64,000 bases of DNA from Pseudomonas brassicacearum subsp. neoaurantiaca (GCF_013608025.1 NZ_VDLV01000001.1:62001-126000), one strand, 5' to 3'. Positions 29,955 to 39,419 are shown, counted from the first letter of the stretch. The notes: generated from the sequence alone by a model not told the origin. Numbers and translations: made by a program.

Positions 29955-31073
29955 ATGCAATGCATCAAAGCCTGCGGCCTGGCCGCGTTCGGTGTCCTGG
30001 GCGCCATGTCGCTCAATGTCCTGGCCGATGAAAACACCGCGCTCCAAAGCGGTCACGAATACATGGTGACCACCAATTATCCGAACAACCTGCACGTGAT
30101 CGACCTGGCCACCGACAGCCTGTTCAAGACCTGCAAGATGCCCGATGCCTTCGGTCCCGGCACTGTGCAGCTGTCGCCGGATCGCAAGACCGCTTACGTG
30201 TTGAACAACCATTACGCAGATATCTACGGCGTTGAGCTCGACAGCTGCAAGCAGGTCTTCCACGCCAGCATCACTCAGAAACCCGGCGAGAAAGCGAAGT
30301 CGATGTTCGCCTTTACCCTCAGCCACGACGGCAAGGAACTCTTCGCCATCGCCAACCCGACGTTGATGCTCAACGATCGCTACGAGGTGCAGCAACCCCG
30401 GCTCGATGTCTACGCAACCGATGCCGGTATGGACGCCAGACCCGTACGCAGTTTTCCGGCACCGCGCCAGTTGACCATCATGCAAAGTGGGGACGATGGC
30501 GCGCTGTATGTGGCCGGGGCGGATGTCTACAAGGTCGACGTGAACACCGGCAAGTTCGACGTGCTGATCCCCAGTCGCCATTGGAAACGTGAAAACTACA
30601 GCGCACCGGACGTGCTCTATGTCTGGAACCAGCAGACCTACCGTCATGATTTTTCGCTGCTCTACACCGCTGCGAAATTCAAGGACAAGCAGCAGGACCC
30701 GGCCACAGCCGAGTACCTCTATGGGCTGTTCAGCATCGACCTTAAAACCGGCAAGACCGAAACCATCGACTTCGGTCCGCTGACAGAAATCTACTTCAGT
30801 GGCATGCGCTCACCCAAGGACCCGAACCTGATGTTCGGCGTGCTCAACCGCCTGGCCAAGTACGACATCAAGCAGAAAAAGCTGCTCCAGGCCGCGACCC
30901 TGGATCACTCCTACTACTGCATTTCGTTCAACAAGGCCGGCAGCAAGATCTACCTGGCGGGGACCTTCAACGACGTAGCGGTGTTCGATGCCGACAGTTT
31001 GAAGCAGATCGGCAGCATCAGATTGCCCGGCGGTGATATGGCAATTACCACGGCGCAGATATTCATGCGTTGA
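29955..31073 (+). CDS. qhpB: QHNDH beta subunit (beta-propeller)
   Basis: 372-residue periplasmic subunit with a Sec signal (LAAFGVLGAMSLNVLADEN) and a seven-bladed propeller seen as repeats such as NNLHVIDLATDSLFKTCKMP, LSPDRKTAYVLNN, LSHDGKELFAIANP and FNKAGSKIYLAGTFND. It packs against the gamma subunit to form the active-site cavity of the amine dehydrogenase. It is last in the qhpA-D-C-B order typical of Pseudomonas. Confidence 0.92.
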   Translation: MQCIKACGLAAFGVLGAMSLNVLADENTALQSGHEYMVTTNYPNNLHVIDLATDSLFKTCKMPDAFGPGTVQLSPDRKTAYVLNNHYADIYGVELDSCKQVFHASITQKPGEKAKSMFAFTLSHDGKELFAIANPTLMLNDRYEVQQPRLDVYATDAGMDARPVRSFPAPRQLTIMQSGDDGALYVAGADVYKVDVNTGKFDVLIPSRHWKRENYSAPDVLYVWNQQTYRHDFSLLYTAAKFKDKQQDPATAEYLYGLFSIDLKTGKTETIDFGPLTEIYFSGMRSPKDPNLMFGVLNRLAKYDIKQKKLLQAATLDHSYYCISFNKAGSKIYLAGTFNDVAVFDADSLKQIGSIRLPGGDMAITTAQIFMR

Positions 31074-31108
31074 GGAAAGCCGGGAAGGGCAGCTGTCATT
31101 CAGTCAGG

Positions 31109-31135
31109 GCGCCGTGGTGATGCAACCCACGGCGC
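31109..31135. terminator. Strong hairpin after qhpB
   Basis: GCGCCGTGG (31109-31117) pairs perfectly with CCACGGCGC (31127-31135) around a 9-nt loop. There is no T-run on either side, so it may be a 3'-end stabiliser or partial attenuator between qhpB and the acyl-CoA synthetase. Confidence 0.5.
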
Positions 31136-31160
31136 ACCGGATCGTACAAAAGGATTCGAT

Positions 31161-32849
31161 ATGAGTTTACCAAGCTACACCTGCGGGCCGCAGACAACGC
31201 CCTTGTTGGCGATGACTATTGGCGCCGCCTTTGATCGAGCGGTCGAGCGGTTCTCCGAGCGCGAAGCGCTGGTGGTGCGGCATCAGGGTCTACGTTACAC
31301 CTGGGCGCAATTGGCCGAGGAGGTGGACGGTTGCGCACGAGGGCTGCTCGCGCTGGGGCTCAAGACGGGCGAGCGGCTGGGCATCTGGTCGCCGAACTGC
31401 GCGCAATGGTGCATCACCCAATTTGCGGCCGCCAAGGTGGGGGCGGTGTTGGTGAACATCAACCCGGCCTACCGGTCGAGCGAACTTGAGTACACGCTCA
31501 AGCAATCGGGGTGCCGCTGGCTGATCTGTGCCGATTCGTTCAAGACCTCCAACTACCACGCAATGCTTCAAGAGCTGCTGCCCGAACTCCAGCGCTGCGG
31601 CGTTGGCGCACTTGAAAGTGGTCGCTTGCCCGAGTTGCGCGGTGTGATCAGCCTCGGCGACGAGCCGGTGGGCGGCATGTTGTCCTGGGAGGGGCTATTG
31701 GATTTGGCTGAACGGGTGGCGCCGCAGCAACTGCGCGAATGCGGCGACCAGTTGCAGTTCGATGACCCTGTGAACATCCAGTACACCTCGGGTACCACCG
31801 GATTTCCCAAAGGGGCCACCCTCAGCCACTACAACATCCTGAATAACGGTTTTATGGTCGGTGAAAGTCTAAAGCTCAGCGAGCACGACAGGTTAGTGAT
31901 ACCGGTGCCGCTGTATCACTGCTTCGGCATGGTCATGGGCAATCTGGGTTGTCTCACCCACGGAACGACAATGATCTATCCCAGTGCAGCCTTCGATCCT
32001 TTGGAGACCCTGCGGGCCGCTGCACAGGAGAAAGCGACCGGCATGTATGGCGTACCGACGATGTTCATTGCCATGCTCGATCACCCGGAACGTCAGTCGT
32101 TGGACTTGAGTCACCTGCGGACGGGCATCATGGCCGGCTCCACCTGCCCGATTGAAGTCATGAAGCGGGTGATTGAGGAACTGCATCTCAAGGAAATGCA
32201 GATTGCCTACGGCATGACCGAAACCAGCCCGGTCTCCACCCAGACCGGGCCGGACGATGATATCGAGCACCGTGTCACCCGTGTCGGCCGCACGCAGCCG
32301 CATCTGGAAAACAAAGTTGTCGACGAGCAAAACCGGATCGTTCCTCGCGGTCAGGTCGGTGAATTGTGTACCCGAGGCTACAGCGTAATGCTGGGCTACT
32401 GGAACAACCCGCAAGCGACCGCGGAAGCCATCGACAATGCACGCTGGATGCACACCGGCGACTTGGCAATCATGGACGAGGAGGGTTATCTGAGGATCAT
32501 CGGCCGCAATAAGGACATGATCATTCGCGGCGGTGAAAACGTCTATCCGCGCGAAATCGAGGAGTTTTTCTTCACCCATCCTTCGGTGGCCGACGTGCAG
32601 GTGATCGGTGTGCCGGACAACGTCTACGGAGAAGAGATCGTGGCTTGGATCAGGTTGCATGAGGGACATCAGGCCAGCGCCGACGAGTTGCGCGAATACT
32701 GCAAAGGCCGGATCGCTCATTTCAAGACGCCACGCCATTTCAAGTTCGTTGACGATTTCCCCTTGACCGTCAGTGGCAAGGTGCAGAAATTCCGCATGCG
32801 TGAAATCAGCGTAGAGGAACTGGGAGCGCCGAGCGGCGAGGGGGCGTAG
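31161..32849 (+). CDS. AMP-binding acyl-CoA synthetase (FadD/medium-chain type)
   Basis: 562-residue adenylate-forming enzyme with all core motifs: YTSGTTGFPKGA (P-loop), PLYHCFGMVMG, YGMTETSPVS, HTGDLAIMDEEGYLRIIGR, RGGENVYPREIE and the C-terminal catalytic Lys in LTVSGKVQKFRMRE. It ligates a carboxylic acid to CoA in two steps. It follows qhpB in the same direction after a hairpin; it could act on acids from amine oxidation or on unrelated fatty acids. The sequence alone does not decide the substrate. AAAGGA precedes the ATG. Confidence 0.85.
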   Translation: MSLPSYTCGPQTTPLLAMTIGAAFDRAVERFSEREALVVRHQGLRYTWAQLAEEVDGCARGLLALGLKTGERLGIWSPNCAQWCITQFAAAKVGAVLVNINPAYRSSELEYTLKQSGCRWLICADSFKTSNYHAMLQELLPELQRCGVGALESGRLPELRGVISLGDEPVGGMLSWEGLLDLAERVAPQQLRECGDQLQFDDPVNIQYTSGTTGFPKGATLSHYNILNNGFMVGESLKLSEHDRLVIPVPLYHCFGMVMGNLGCLTHGTTMIYPSAAFDPLETLRAAAQEKATGMYGVPTMFIAMLDHPERQSLDLSHLRTGIMAGSTCPIEVMKRVIEELHLKEMQIAYGMTETSPVSTQTGPDDDIEHRVTRVGRTQPHLENKVVDEQNRIVPRGQVGELCTRGYSVMLGYWNNPQATAEAIDNARWMHTGDLAIMDEEGYLRIIGRNKDMIIRGGENVYPREIEEFFFTHPSVADVQVIGVPDNVYGEEIVAWIRLHEGHQASADELREYCKGRIAHFKTPRHFKFVDDFPLTVSGKVQKFRMREISVEELGAPSGEGA

Positions 32850-33215
32850 CCGCTGGCTATTCGCCTGGGCAGCGATGTGAGTTGCCTCGCTGAATATGCG
32901 ATGACCAAGGCCGGGCTCGCGACTGCGATACGACAGGCCGCTTCTGCCTACGAATTTCCGGAGAAATCTGGATATGCGCCAGTCCAGGCGGCAGCCGAGC
33001 TACTGCTGAGGGCTAATGAGGAGGCCGGGACGATTCGTGGCGGCGTCACCCACGACGACCTTTTTCTCGCCACTGCCGGCATATGGCAAATCGATTCCCA
33101 GAGCCAATGGCGTACTCGTCTCGACAGATTGATGGACTTGGTGATGGGTGGCCTGTGCGCGGGCAGTCCTGAAAGTTTGAAGAAGAACGCGGGGGCGCCT
33201 GAGAATGCTCCGTAG
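32850..33215 (+). pseudogene. C-terminal remnant of a TetR-family regulator
   Basis: Open from just after the acyl-CoA synthetase stop. The frame encodes the ligand-binding C-terminus of an SbtR-like TetR (VQAAAELLLRANEEAGTIRG, DDLFLATAGIW, RLDRLMDLVMGGLCAG). The HTH and the first 90 or so residues are absent. A GTG at 32877 could start a 112-residue product, but without a DNA-binding domain this looks like a deletion relic. Confidence 0.75.
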
Positions 33216-33251
33216 GTGATGCCCGGGACGCAAGCCAGCCCCCCAGACTGT

Positions 33252-33953
33252 TCAATGCTGATAAGCCAACAAACGGCGCTCGGCCAATCGAAATACACCC
33301 ACCAGCGCGCACGCCAACAGCATGTAGAGCAGGGCGGCAATGCCATAGGCCTGGAAGGTCTTGAAGGTGGCGGCGTTCACATCGGCAGCGATTTTAAGGA
33401 TGTCGGGAACGGTGGCGGTGAAGGCAATGGCCGTGGCGTGCAGGACGAAGATCACTTCGTTGCTGTAGGCCGGCAGTGCCCGGCGCAGCATGCTCGGGAT
33501 CAGCACCAGGACGAACAATTGGCGGCGGGTCATGCCCAGGGCCAGCGCCGCCTCGATTTCACCGCGTGGGGTGGTGCGCAGCACGCCGGCCAGTATCTCG
33601 ACGGTGTAGGCGCAGGTGTTCAAGGCCAGCGCCAGGATCACGCAATGCATGCCGTCGCGAAAGAACCACCACAGGCTCGGCGACTCCCTGATCAGGCTCA
33701 GGCTGGCCAGGCCGCTGTAGATGATCAGCAGCTGCACGAATAGCGGCGTGCCACGAAATACCAAGGTGTAGAACTGGACAGGCAACGTCAGCCAGCGATT
33801 GCCATAAGTACGAACCAGCGCCAGGGGTATCGCCCCGACCAGACCGATAATGGCCGATGTCACCAACAGCCATAAGGTGACGGACAGGCCACTCCAGCGG
33901 TAACCGTCGGACCAGAGGAAGTTCGGCCCGAACTCTTTCAGTATCTCGATCAT
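33252..33953 (-). CDS. Polar amino-acid-type ABC permease (HisM-like)
   Basis: 233 residues with about five TM helices and the EAA loop (EIEAALALGMTRRQLFVLVL). It belongs to the His/Glu/Gln/Arg/opine permease family (VTLWLLVTSAIIGLVGAIPL, VFRGTPLFVQLLIIYSGL). It overlaps the upstream permease by 1 nt and is the last gene of the Amadori operon. No ATPase gene follows. Confidence 0.85.
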   Translation of the reverse strand: MIEILKEFGPNFLWSDGYRWSGLSVTLWLLVTSAIIGLVGAIPLALVRTYGNRWLTLPVQFYTLVFRGTPLFVQLLIIYSGLASLSLIRESPSLWWFFRDGMHCVILALALNTCAYTVEILAGVLRTTPRGEIEAALALGMTRRQLFVLVLIPSMLRRALPAYSNEVIFVLHATAIAFTATVPDILKIAADVNAATFKTFQAYGIAALLYMLLACALVGVFRLAERRLLAYQH

Positions 33954-34639
33954 TACGCGCTCCGCTGCGGTTCGATGCTGTAGCGTCGTTCAAGGTGTTT
34001 GAGGGCCAGGCTGGAGAGGATCGCAAAGGCGAGGAAGATCGCCGCGATCACCAGATAAAAGAACATCTGCCGTGAGGTCGCGTTACCCGCTTGCTTGGCG
34101 ACCTGGACCATGTCATTGAGGCCCAGCAGCGAAATCAGGCCTGCGCTTTTCAACAGCACTTGCCAGATGTTGCCGATGCCGGGCAAGGCGAACCGCATCA
34201 TTTGCGGCAAGCGGATCCGCCGCAGCACTTGCCAATGGCTCATGCCATAGGCCCGAGCCGCTTCCAGTTGGCCAAACGGAATGGCCCTGAAGGCGCCGCG
34301 AAAGGTTTCGGCGCAGTAGGCACCGTAGATGAATCCCAGCGTACCGATCGCGGTGCCATAGGGATTCAACTGCAACGATTCCCGGCCGAACGCCTGGGCT
34401 ATCTGGTTGATTCCGATTTGCGCGCTGTAATAGATCAACAGCATCAGGACCAGGTCCGGAACGCTGCGCACCAGCGTGGTGTAGACCGTCGCGACCAGCC
34501 GCAGCGGCGCCACCGGCGAGAGTTTCGCCAAGGCGCCGAGCAGGCCAAGCACGATGGCGACGCAGGCGGCCCAGGTGGCGACCTGGACGGTCAGCCACGC
34601 ACCCTGGAAAATCAGATAACCGTACCCTTCGAGAAACAT
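33953..34639 (-). CDS. Polar amino-acid-type ABC permease (HisQ-like)
   Basis: 228-residue partner permease (VQVATWAACVAIVLGLLGAL, RSVPDLVLMLLIYYSAQIG) with the EAA loop QLEAARAYGMSHWQVLRRI. Together with the HisM-like protein it forms the membrane channel for an amino-acid-like solute. Its position between the binding protein and the HisM-like gene, downstream of frlB-frlD, suggests uptake of glycated amino acids. Confidence 0.85.
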   Translation of the reverse strand: MFLEGYGYLIFQGAWLTVQVATWAACVAIVLGLLGALAKLSPVAPLRLVATVYTTLVRSVPDLVLMLLIYYSAQIGINQIAQAFGRESLQLNPYGTAIGTLGFIYGAYCAETFRGAFRAIPFGQLEAARAYGMSHWQVLRRIRLPQMMRFALPGIGNIWQVLLKSAGLISLLGLNDMVQVAKQAGNATSRQMFFYLVIAAIFLAFAILSSLALKHLERRYSIEPQRSA

Positions 34640-34663
34640 GCTTTCGGGCTCCGCACGGATGGA

Positions 34664-35434
34664 TTATTTCGGCGAGATGTCGAAGTCGAAGTATTTCCTG
34701 GCGATGCGCTCATAGGTGCCGTTACGGTGGATCCGTTCGAGCGCCTGATTGATTTCCCCAGCGAGGGCGGTATCGTTTTTACGCAATCCGATGCCAGTGC
34801 CCGGACCGAAGATCTCCGGTGACTTGACCACCTCGCCGGCATAGTCGAAGCCTTTGCCGATAGGCTTCTTCAGCAGGCCTTCGGAAACGGCGATGGCATC
34901 GTCGAACGCCGCGTCCAGGCGACCATTGATCAAGTCCGAATAGGTCAAGTCACTGCTTTGATACGGCACCACTTCCACGCCTTTGAGGCCCCACATCCGT
35001 TTTGCATAGGCTTCGAACACGCTGCCTTGCTGCACGCCGATGCGCTTGCCGCGCAAGGATTCGGCCGTCGGTTGCAGTTGGCTGCCTTGCGGGGCCACCA
35101 GGCGTGCCGGGGTGTCGTACAGGGTGTCGGAGAAGGCGATCTCGGCTTTGCGCGCTTCAGTGATCGAGAGCGCAGAAAGTATGCCGTCGAACTTCCTGCC
35201 TTTAAGGGCCGAGATCATGCCGTCAAAGGCGTTTTCGACCCAGACGCAACGACGTTGCAACTCGCTGCACAGGCTTTCGCCCAACTCGATATCGAAACCT
35301 GTCAGGGAGCCGTCCGGTCGCTTGGACTCGAACGGTGGGTAGGTGGGGTCGACCCCGAAACGCAGCTCTTCGCTGGCGCCCCAGGTCATCAGCGGGCTGG
35401 CCACGAGCATCAAACCGATCAGACATTTTTTCAT
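34664..35434 (-). CDS. Polar amino-acid-type periplasmic binding protein
   Basis: 256 residues with signal peptide MKKCLIGLMLVASPLMTWGA and the family-3 solute-binding fold (LRFGVDPTYPPFESKRPDGS, TGFDIELGESLC, KFDGILSALSITEARKAEIA, GKRIGVQQGSVFEAYAKRMW). It is the ligand receptor for the two permeases downstream. Genetic linkage to FrlB and FrlD homologues suggests an Amadori amino acid as ligand rather than a free amino acid. An in-frame GTG at 35449 is an alternative start. Confidence 0.85.
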   Translation of the reverse strand: MKKCLIGLMLVASPLMTWGASEELRFGVDPTYPPFESKRPDGSLTGFDIELGESLCSELQRRCVWVENAFDGMISALKGRKFDGILSALSITEARKAEIAFSDTLYDTPARLVAPQGSQLQPTAESLRGKRIGVQQGSVFEAYAKRMWGLKGVEVVPYQSSDLTYSDLINGRLDAAFDDAIAVSEGLLKKPIGKGFDYAGEVVKSPEIFGPGTGIGLRKNDTALAGEINQALERIHRNGTYERIARKYFDFDISPK

Positions 35435-35495
35435 CGACAGGGTATCCACGACAGGTTGGTAGAAGCGTCCCGGGACGGGGCCCGGGCAGCACGCA

Positions 35496-36350
35496 TCAGC
35501 CTTGAGTCTTCAAGGCGTTTTTCAGTTGTCGAGCGCGTTGGTCGTCCACGGCTTGTCCGTGGCCAAAGCCACCGGTCCAGCCGCACACCTGACCGGCATA
35601 ATCGACACCTCGTGCAAGACACTCGGCAAGGTTGTGCCGCGCTTGCCATGCCAGCAGGAACGCGGCGATAAAGCCGTCGCCAGCACCCATGCTGTCGATG
35701 AACGCGCAGGGCCGCGCAGCCTGCTCATGCACTCCTTGTGCATCGACTGCGAGCGCGCCCTGGGCGCCGCGGGTGATGACCACCGTTGCCGGGCCCAGCG
35801 CCCGCATCGAATCTCCCAGTTCACGGGCTTCGCTGGGCGACAGGTGGGCCGCCGAGAAAAAGGCGATGTCGACGTGCCGGATCAACGCTTGCCAATCGAA
35901 CTCGATCCAGTTGTCCGAGAAGTCGAATGACAGGCAGCCACTGGCCTGGCGGATCTGCGCCAGTTGGTTCTCAAGCCCGCTATAGAGGCTGCTATGGGCC
36001 AGCGGGAATTGCGCGAGATAGTTCAAGTCGCCACCATCGAGTCGCAGTTGGTGGCAGACACCCGAATCGCTGCCGAGAAATACCCGTTCCCCGTCGATAC
36101 TGTCGACACAGGCCCAGCCATTGGCTCCCACCAGCACTCTGCAATGGGATGCATCGACGCCTTCCTGTTGCAGGCAATCGAGCAGGTACTGGCCGTGCCG
36201 GTCATGACCAACGCAGCCCAGATAGGCGCTGCGAGCCCCCAGCCGGGCGGCAAACACCGACACGTTGAGTGCGTTGCCACCGGGATACTCGATGTTCCGG
36301 TCCAGATAAACATCCACAGTGTTGTCGCCGACCGCGATCAGGCTGGCCAT
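35496..36350 (-). CDS. frlD: PfkB-family fructosamine kinase (FrlD-like)
   Basis: 284-residue ribokinase-fold sugar kinase. The N-terminal PfkB signature region (EYPGGNALNVSVFAARLGAR) and the C-terminal anion-hole/catalytic motif DSMGAGDGFIAAFLLAW are intact. FrlD phosphorylates C6 of a fructosyl-amine taken up by the cell. The ATG at 36350 follows GGAG by 8 nt, just after the stop of frlB (2-nt gap). The alternative, a ribokinase or 2-keto-3-deoxygluconate kinase, is less likely given the frlB neighbour. Confidence 0.8.
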   Translation of the reverse strand: MASLIAVGDNTVDVYLDRNIEYPGGNALNVSVFAARLGARSAYLGCVGHDRHGQYLLDCLQQEGVDASHCRVLVGANGWACVDSIDGERVFLGSDSGVCHQLRLDGGDLNYLAQFPLAHSSLYSGLENQLAQIRQASGCLSFDFSDNWIEFDWQALIRHVDIAFFSAAHLSPSEARELGDSMRALGPATVVITRGAQGALAVDAQGVHEQAARPCAFIDSMGAGDGFIAAFLLAWQARHNLAECLARGVDYAGQVCGWTGGFGHGQAVDDQRARQLKNALKTQG

Positions 36351-36352
36351 GC

Positions 36353-37366
36353 TCAGTACTCCGTTTTCCACATGTAGCGGCGCGTCGTCAGCGGCTGCTG
36401 GTGCCAGACCGCGAGATGAGCGGCGATACGTTCCACGGCGATACCGACGATGTAGGGCGCGACAATGGCGCGGATTTCCGGGTCGATGCCTTCCATTGGG
36501 AAATCCTTGGCGTCATAGACCATGACGCGTTCGGTGTATCGCTGACAGAAGCGCACGACACGTTCCATCTGCGCCCGGCTGGGGTCTTCGCCCACCAGCA
36601 GGAGCAGCGGGGTGGTGGCGTCGATGGCTTCGAACGGGCCGTGGAAAAACTCTGCAGCTTCCACCGGCAGGCAATGCAACCACTGGCTTTCCATCACCAC
36701 GCAGACACCGAATACATAGGCGGTGGTGAACATCGGGCCCGACGCGAGGAAGTACATCACGCGATCATCCTTATACAGGCGCGCCTCTTCGGTGGCGCGC
36801 CGGTCGTTATTGATCGCAGCGTCGGCGAGGGCCTGCGGCAGGGCCTTGAGCGAGCGAGTGAGCTTGTCCAGCAGTGGCCAGCCTTCACGCTTGGCCAGGA
36901 TCCCGCCAACCAGTGCCTGGAGGATCATGAAGCAACCGAAGTACGCCTCATCGGTACGTCCCAGCAAAAAGCAATGTTGAACAGCCTGGGCCAACGGCAG
37001 CTCGGCGGTTTGCGTCACGCCGACGGTGAGGCAGGGCTTGTCCTGCAGAAAACGCGCGGCGGCGATGGTTTCCTGGGTCGTCCCGGACTTGGAGGCGAGG
37101 ACCACCAAGGTGCGTTCATCCAGGCGCGGCGGATCGATGTCCATGAAGTCGGCGGGGAAATAACGGCGTACCTCCAGTGTGTGGCTGTAGCGCTCCAGCC
37201 AGTATTGCAAGCCGAGCATGATGCGGTTGGGCGCACCGCAACTGACGAAGTAGATGCGGTCGATTCGCGTGGCCAGTTCCTGGCCGAATTGCTGCGCGTC
37301 GTCGACGATTTGCACGGATTGCTGCAAGGAAGTGGTGAATGCTTCCCGGTTGAACTGGATCGCCAT
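36353..37366 (-). CDS. frlB: SIS-domain fructosamine-6-phosphate deglycase (FrlB-like)
   Basis: 337 residues with two SIS domains: RIYFVSCGAPNRIMLGLQYW with LASKSGTTQETIAAARFL in the first, and ASGPMFTTAYVFGVCVVMES with HGPFEAIDATTPLLLL in the second. FrlB-type enzymes split fructose-amine-6-phosphates into glucose-6-phosphate and the amino acid. First gene of the operon; ATG 37366 is preceded by AGGAG at 7 nt, and a longer in-frame start at 37429 lies inside the operator region. Confidence 0.8.
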   Translation of the reverse strand: MAIQFNREAFTTSLQQSVQIVDDAQQFGQELATRIDRIYFVSCGAPNRIMLGLQYWLERYSHTLEVRRYFPADFMDIDPPRLDERTLVVLASKSGTTQETIAAARFLQDKPCLTVGVTQTAELPLAQAVQHCFLLGRTDEAYFGCFMILQALVGGILAKREGWPLLDKLTRSLKALPQALADAAINNDRRATEEARLYKDDRVMYFLASGPMFTTAYVFGVCVVMESQWLHCLPVEAAEFFHGPFEAIDATTPLLLLVGEDPSRAQMERVVRFCQRYTERVMVYDAKDFPMEGIDPEIRAIVAPYIVGIAVERIAAHLAVWHQQPLTTRRYMWKTEY

Positions 37367-37421
37367 GTGAGCTCCTGGGGGCTTTGTTGCGGTGTTCATG
37401 TTGCGGTTCATGATCACCATG

Positions 37422-37478
37422 TAGACCAAAAGCTATACCACCAAAAATACCATTACAAGATTTTTTCTCCGTGGTCTA
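37422..37478. promoter_or_regulatory. GntR/HutC-type operator repeats between frlB and frlR
   Basis: TAGACCA (37422-37428) and TGGTCTA (37472-37478) are exact inverted halves. TATACCA (37434-37440) and ATACCA (37448-37453) lie between them. HutC-subfamily regulators bind TGGTNTANACCA-like sites, so FrlR is the likely ligand. Confidence 0.55.
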
Positions 37479-37616
37479 ATGCGCTGCCAGCGCGGTTCTC
37501 AAGGTTGGCAATGGGCCGTTTATTTGGTCTGCTTATCAAGCTGGCGGGTTTGCGATGGTTTCAGTGGGTACTGTTGGCACGCCGTTGCACAGAAAAATAA
37601 ATCCAGGATGTAGACC

Positions 37617-38408
37617 ATGAAAGTTAGTCCTTCCAAATCCTCCGACGTGGCCCTGCTGGCGCCCGAACGCAAGCAGGTGGCCTGGCAGGCCGTCCAGGCC
37701 CTGCTGGAAATGCTGGAGCGCCCGGAGTTCGGGCCGAGTGAACGGATTCCGGCGGAACGGGACCTGGCCGAGCACCTGGGCATCAGCCGGATGACGCTGC
37801 GAAAGGCCTTGCAAACGCTGATCGATCGCGGGGTACTGGAGCGCCGTGGCAACCGCGGCACCTTTGTGACCGGTCCGGGCGTCGAGCGGCCACTCAATAC
37901 CGTCGCGCGCAAAGGCATCGCCGAAGTGGTCGAACAAGCGGGGGCCAGGCCGGGCAGTAAATTGCTCTACTTCGAACAAACCCAGGCCAGTGCCCGCGTG
38001 GCGAGACTGCTGAAGATCCAGGAAGGCGATCTGTTGCTGACCATCAGGCGACTGCGCACGGTGGATCAAAAGCCATTCTGCATAGAGACCAGCTACATCC
38101 CAGCAGCCCGCGCACCGGACCTCGTGGCGGGAGACCTGATCGAAGGGGCCTCGTTGTATGCGTTGCTGTTATCGCGCTACCAGATCGAAATGGAAAGTGA
38201 CGAGGGCACGCTGAGCATCGCCACGATGAGCGACCAGGAGGCCCGCTTGCTCGACGTCGAGCCCGGCACGGCCGCGCTGGTCTACCGAGGTGTGATCTTT
38301 GACCGCCAAGGACAGCCGGTGGAGTATCTGGTTTCGATCAACCATCCCCAACGCGTGGTGTTCAAACTGGCGGACAGTCGGGTCAATAGCCTGCATTGCG
38401 ATCATTGA
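37617..38408 (+). CDS. frlR: GntR-family (HutC/UTRA) regulator of the Amadori operon
   Basis: 263 residues: an N-terminal GntR winged helix (RIPAERDLAEHLGISRMTLR, RKALQTLIDRGVLERRGNRG) and a C-terminal UTRA ligand domain (DLLLTIRRLRTVDQKPFCIE, PVEYLVSINHPQRVVFKL). Divergent from frlB and probably a repressor relieved by a fructosamine phosphate, as FrlR is in Bacillus. The symbol is by analogy. Confidence 0.78.
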   Translation: MKVSPSKSSDVALLAPERKQVAWQAVQALLEMLERPEFGPSERIPAERDLAEHLGISRMTLRKALQTLIDRGVLERRGNRGTFVTGPGVERPLNTVARKGIAEVVEQAGARPGSKLLYFEQTQASARVARLLKIQEGDLLLTIRRLRTVDQKPFCIETSYIPAARAPDLVAGDLIEGASLYALLLSRYQIEMESDEGTLSIATMSDQEARLLDVEPGTAALVYRGVIFDRQGQPVEYLVSINHPQRVVFKLADSRVNSLHCDH

Positions 38409-38430
38409 TTTTCAAAAAAATGATCGGCGC

Positions 38431-39324
38431 TCACATCCGATGATGTTCCAGCAAAAAATCCACGAACACCCGCACCCGCGCCGGCATTGCCGACCCTCCA
38501 ACGAAAACCGCATGGATCGGCTCCCGGTCCCCAGGGTTCCAGGTATCCAACAGCGGCACCAGGTCGCCGCGCTGCAGATCCTTGGTTACGGTGAACTCGC
38601 CGATACGGGCGATACCCGCGCCGAGTCGTGCCAGTTGTGCCAGCGCCTCGCCGCTGCTGCATTCGATGTTGCCGCTGACCTTCAGGGAGAATTCCCTGCC
38701 GTCGCGAATGAACGGCCAGTTGGGTTCGGCGCGACGGAAATTGAAGCGCAGGCAGTTGTGGCGCAGCAGGTCTTCCGGTTCCTGGGGTGTGCCGTGGCGC
38801 TCCAGATAGTCGGGCGAAGCCACCACCACTTGGCCGGTGTCGCCGATCCGGCGCGCGGTCAGCGGGCTGTCGGGCAGATGACCAAAGCGCACCGCCACGT
38901 CGGCCTGGCCGCCGAGAATGTCGACCACTTCGTCGCCAAGGGTGAGGTCGACGACGATGTTCGGGTAGCGGGCGCTGAAGGCGGCCACCAAAGGCACGAT
39001 TGTCTGTCGTCCATGGCCGAGGGCGGCGCTGACCCGCAAACGGCCTTTGGGTACGCCTTGGTCGGCAACGGCTTCTTCGACCTCGGCCATGTCGGCCAGG
39101 ATACGCCGGGCGCCGCGCAGGTAAGCCTCGCCCTCGACGGTGAACGTGATCGCTCGTGTGGTGCGCAACAGCAAGCGGGTGCCGAGACGTTGTTCGGTTC
39201 GCGCGATGATCCGGCTGACCGCCGAGGGCGTCAGCCCCAACGCACGCGCGGTGGCTGACAAGCTGCCTTCCTGCGCCACTGTGGCGAACACAGCCATTTC
39301 ACCCGATCTGCCGTTGACGTCCAT
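38431..39324 (-). CDS. LysR-family regulator
   Basis: 297 residues: N-terminal HTH (FATVAQEGSLSATARALGLT, SAVSRIIARTEQRLGTRLLL) and periplasmic-binding-like effector domain. GGAG lies 5 nt before the ATG. It is divergent from the MFS efflux gene, its probable target. Its last 70 or so residues are duplicated as the pseudogene at 12186-12434. Confidence 0.87.
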   Translation of the reverse strand: MDVNGRSGEMAVFATVAQEGSLSATARALGLTPSAVSRIIARTEQRLGTRLLLRTTRAITFTVEGEAYLRGARRILADMAEVEEAVADQGVPKGRLRVSAALGHGRQTIVPLVAAFSARYPNIVVDLTLGDEVVDILGGQADVAVRFGHLPDSPLTARRIGDTGQVVVASPDYLERHGTPQEPEDLLRHNCLRFNFRRAEPNWPFIRDGREFSLKVSGNIECSSGEALAQLARLGAGIARIGEFTVTKDLQRGDLVPLLDTWNPGDREPIHAVFVGGSAMPARVRVFVDFLLEHHRM

Positions 39325-39419
39325 TTGTGCTCCGTACGCAAAGGTGTTTGCAGGAAAGGCTATCTACCGCCAAAGAGGACCGCATCGTAGCATTTGCCGC
39401 ATAGATGAGGAGTCTTCCA

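Noticed and set aside
36269..37600. 443-codon open frame on the plus strand over frlB and the operator
   Set aside because: Antisense to frlB and frlD ends, with no recognisable domain; it would also run through the frlB/frlR operator.
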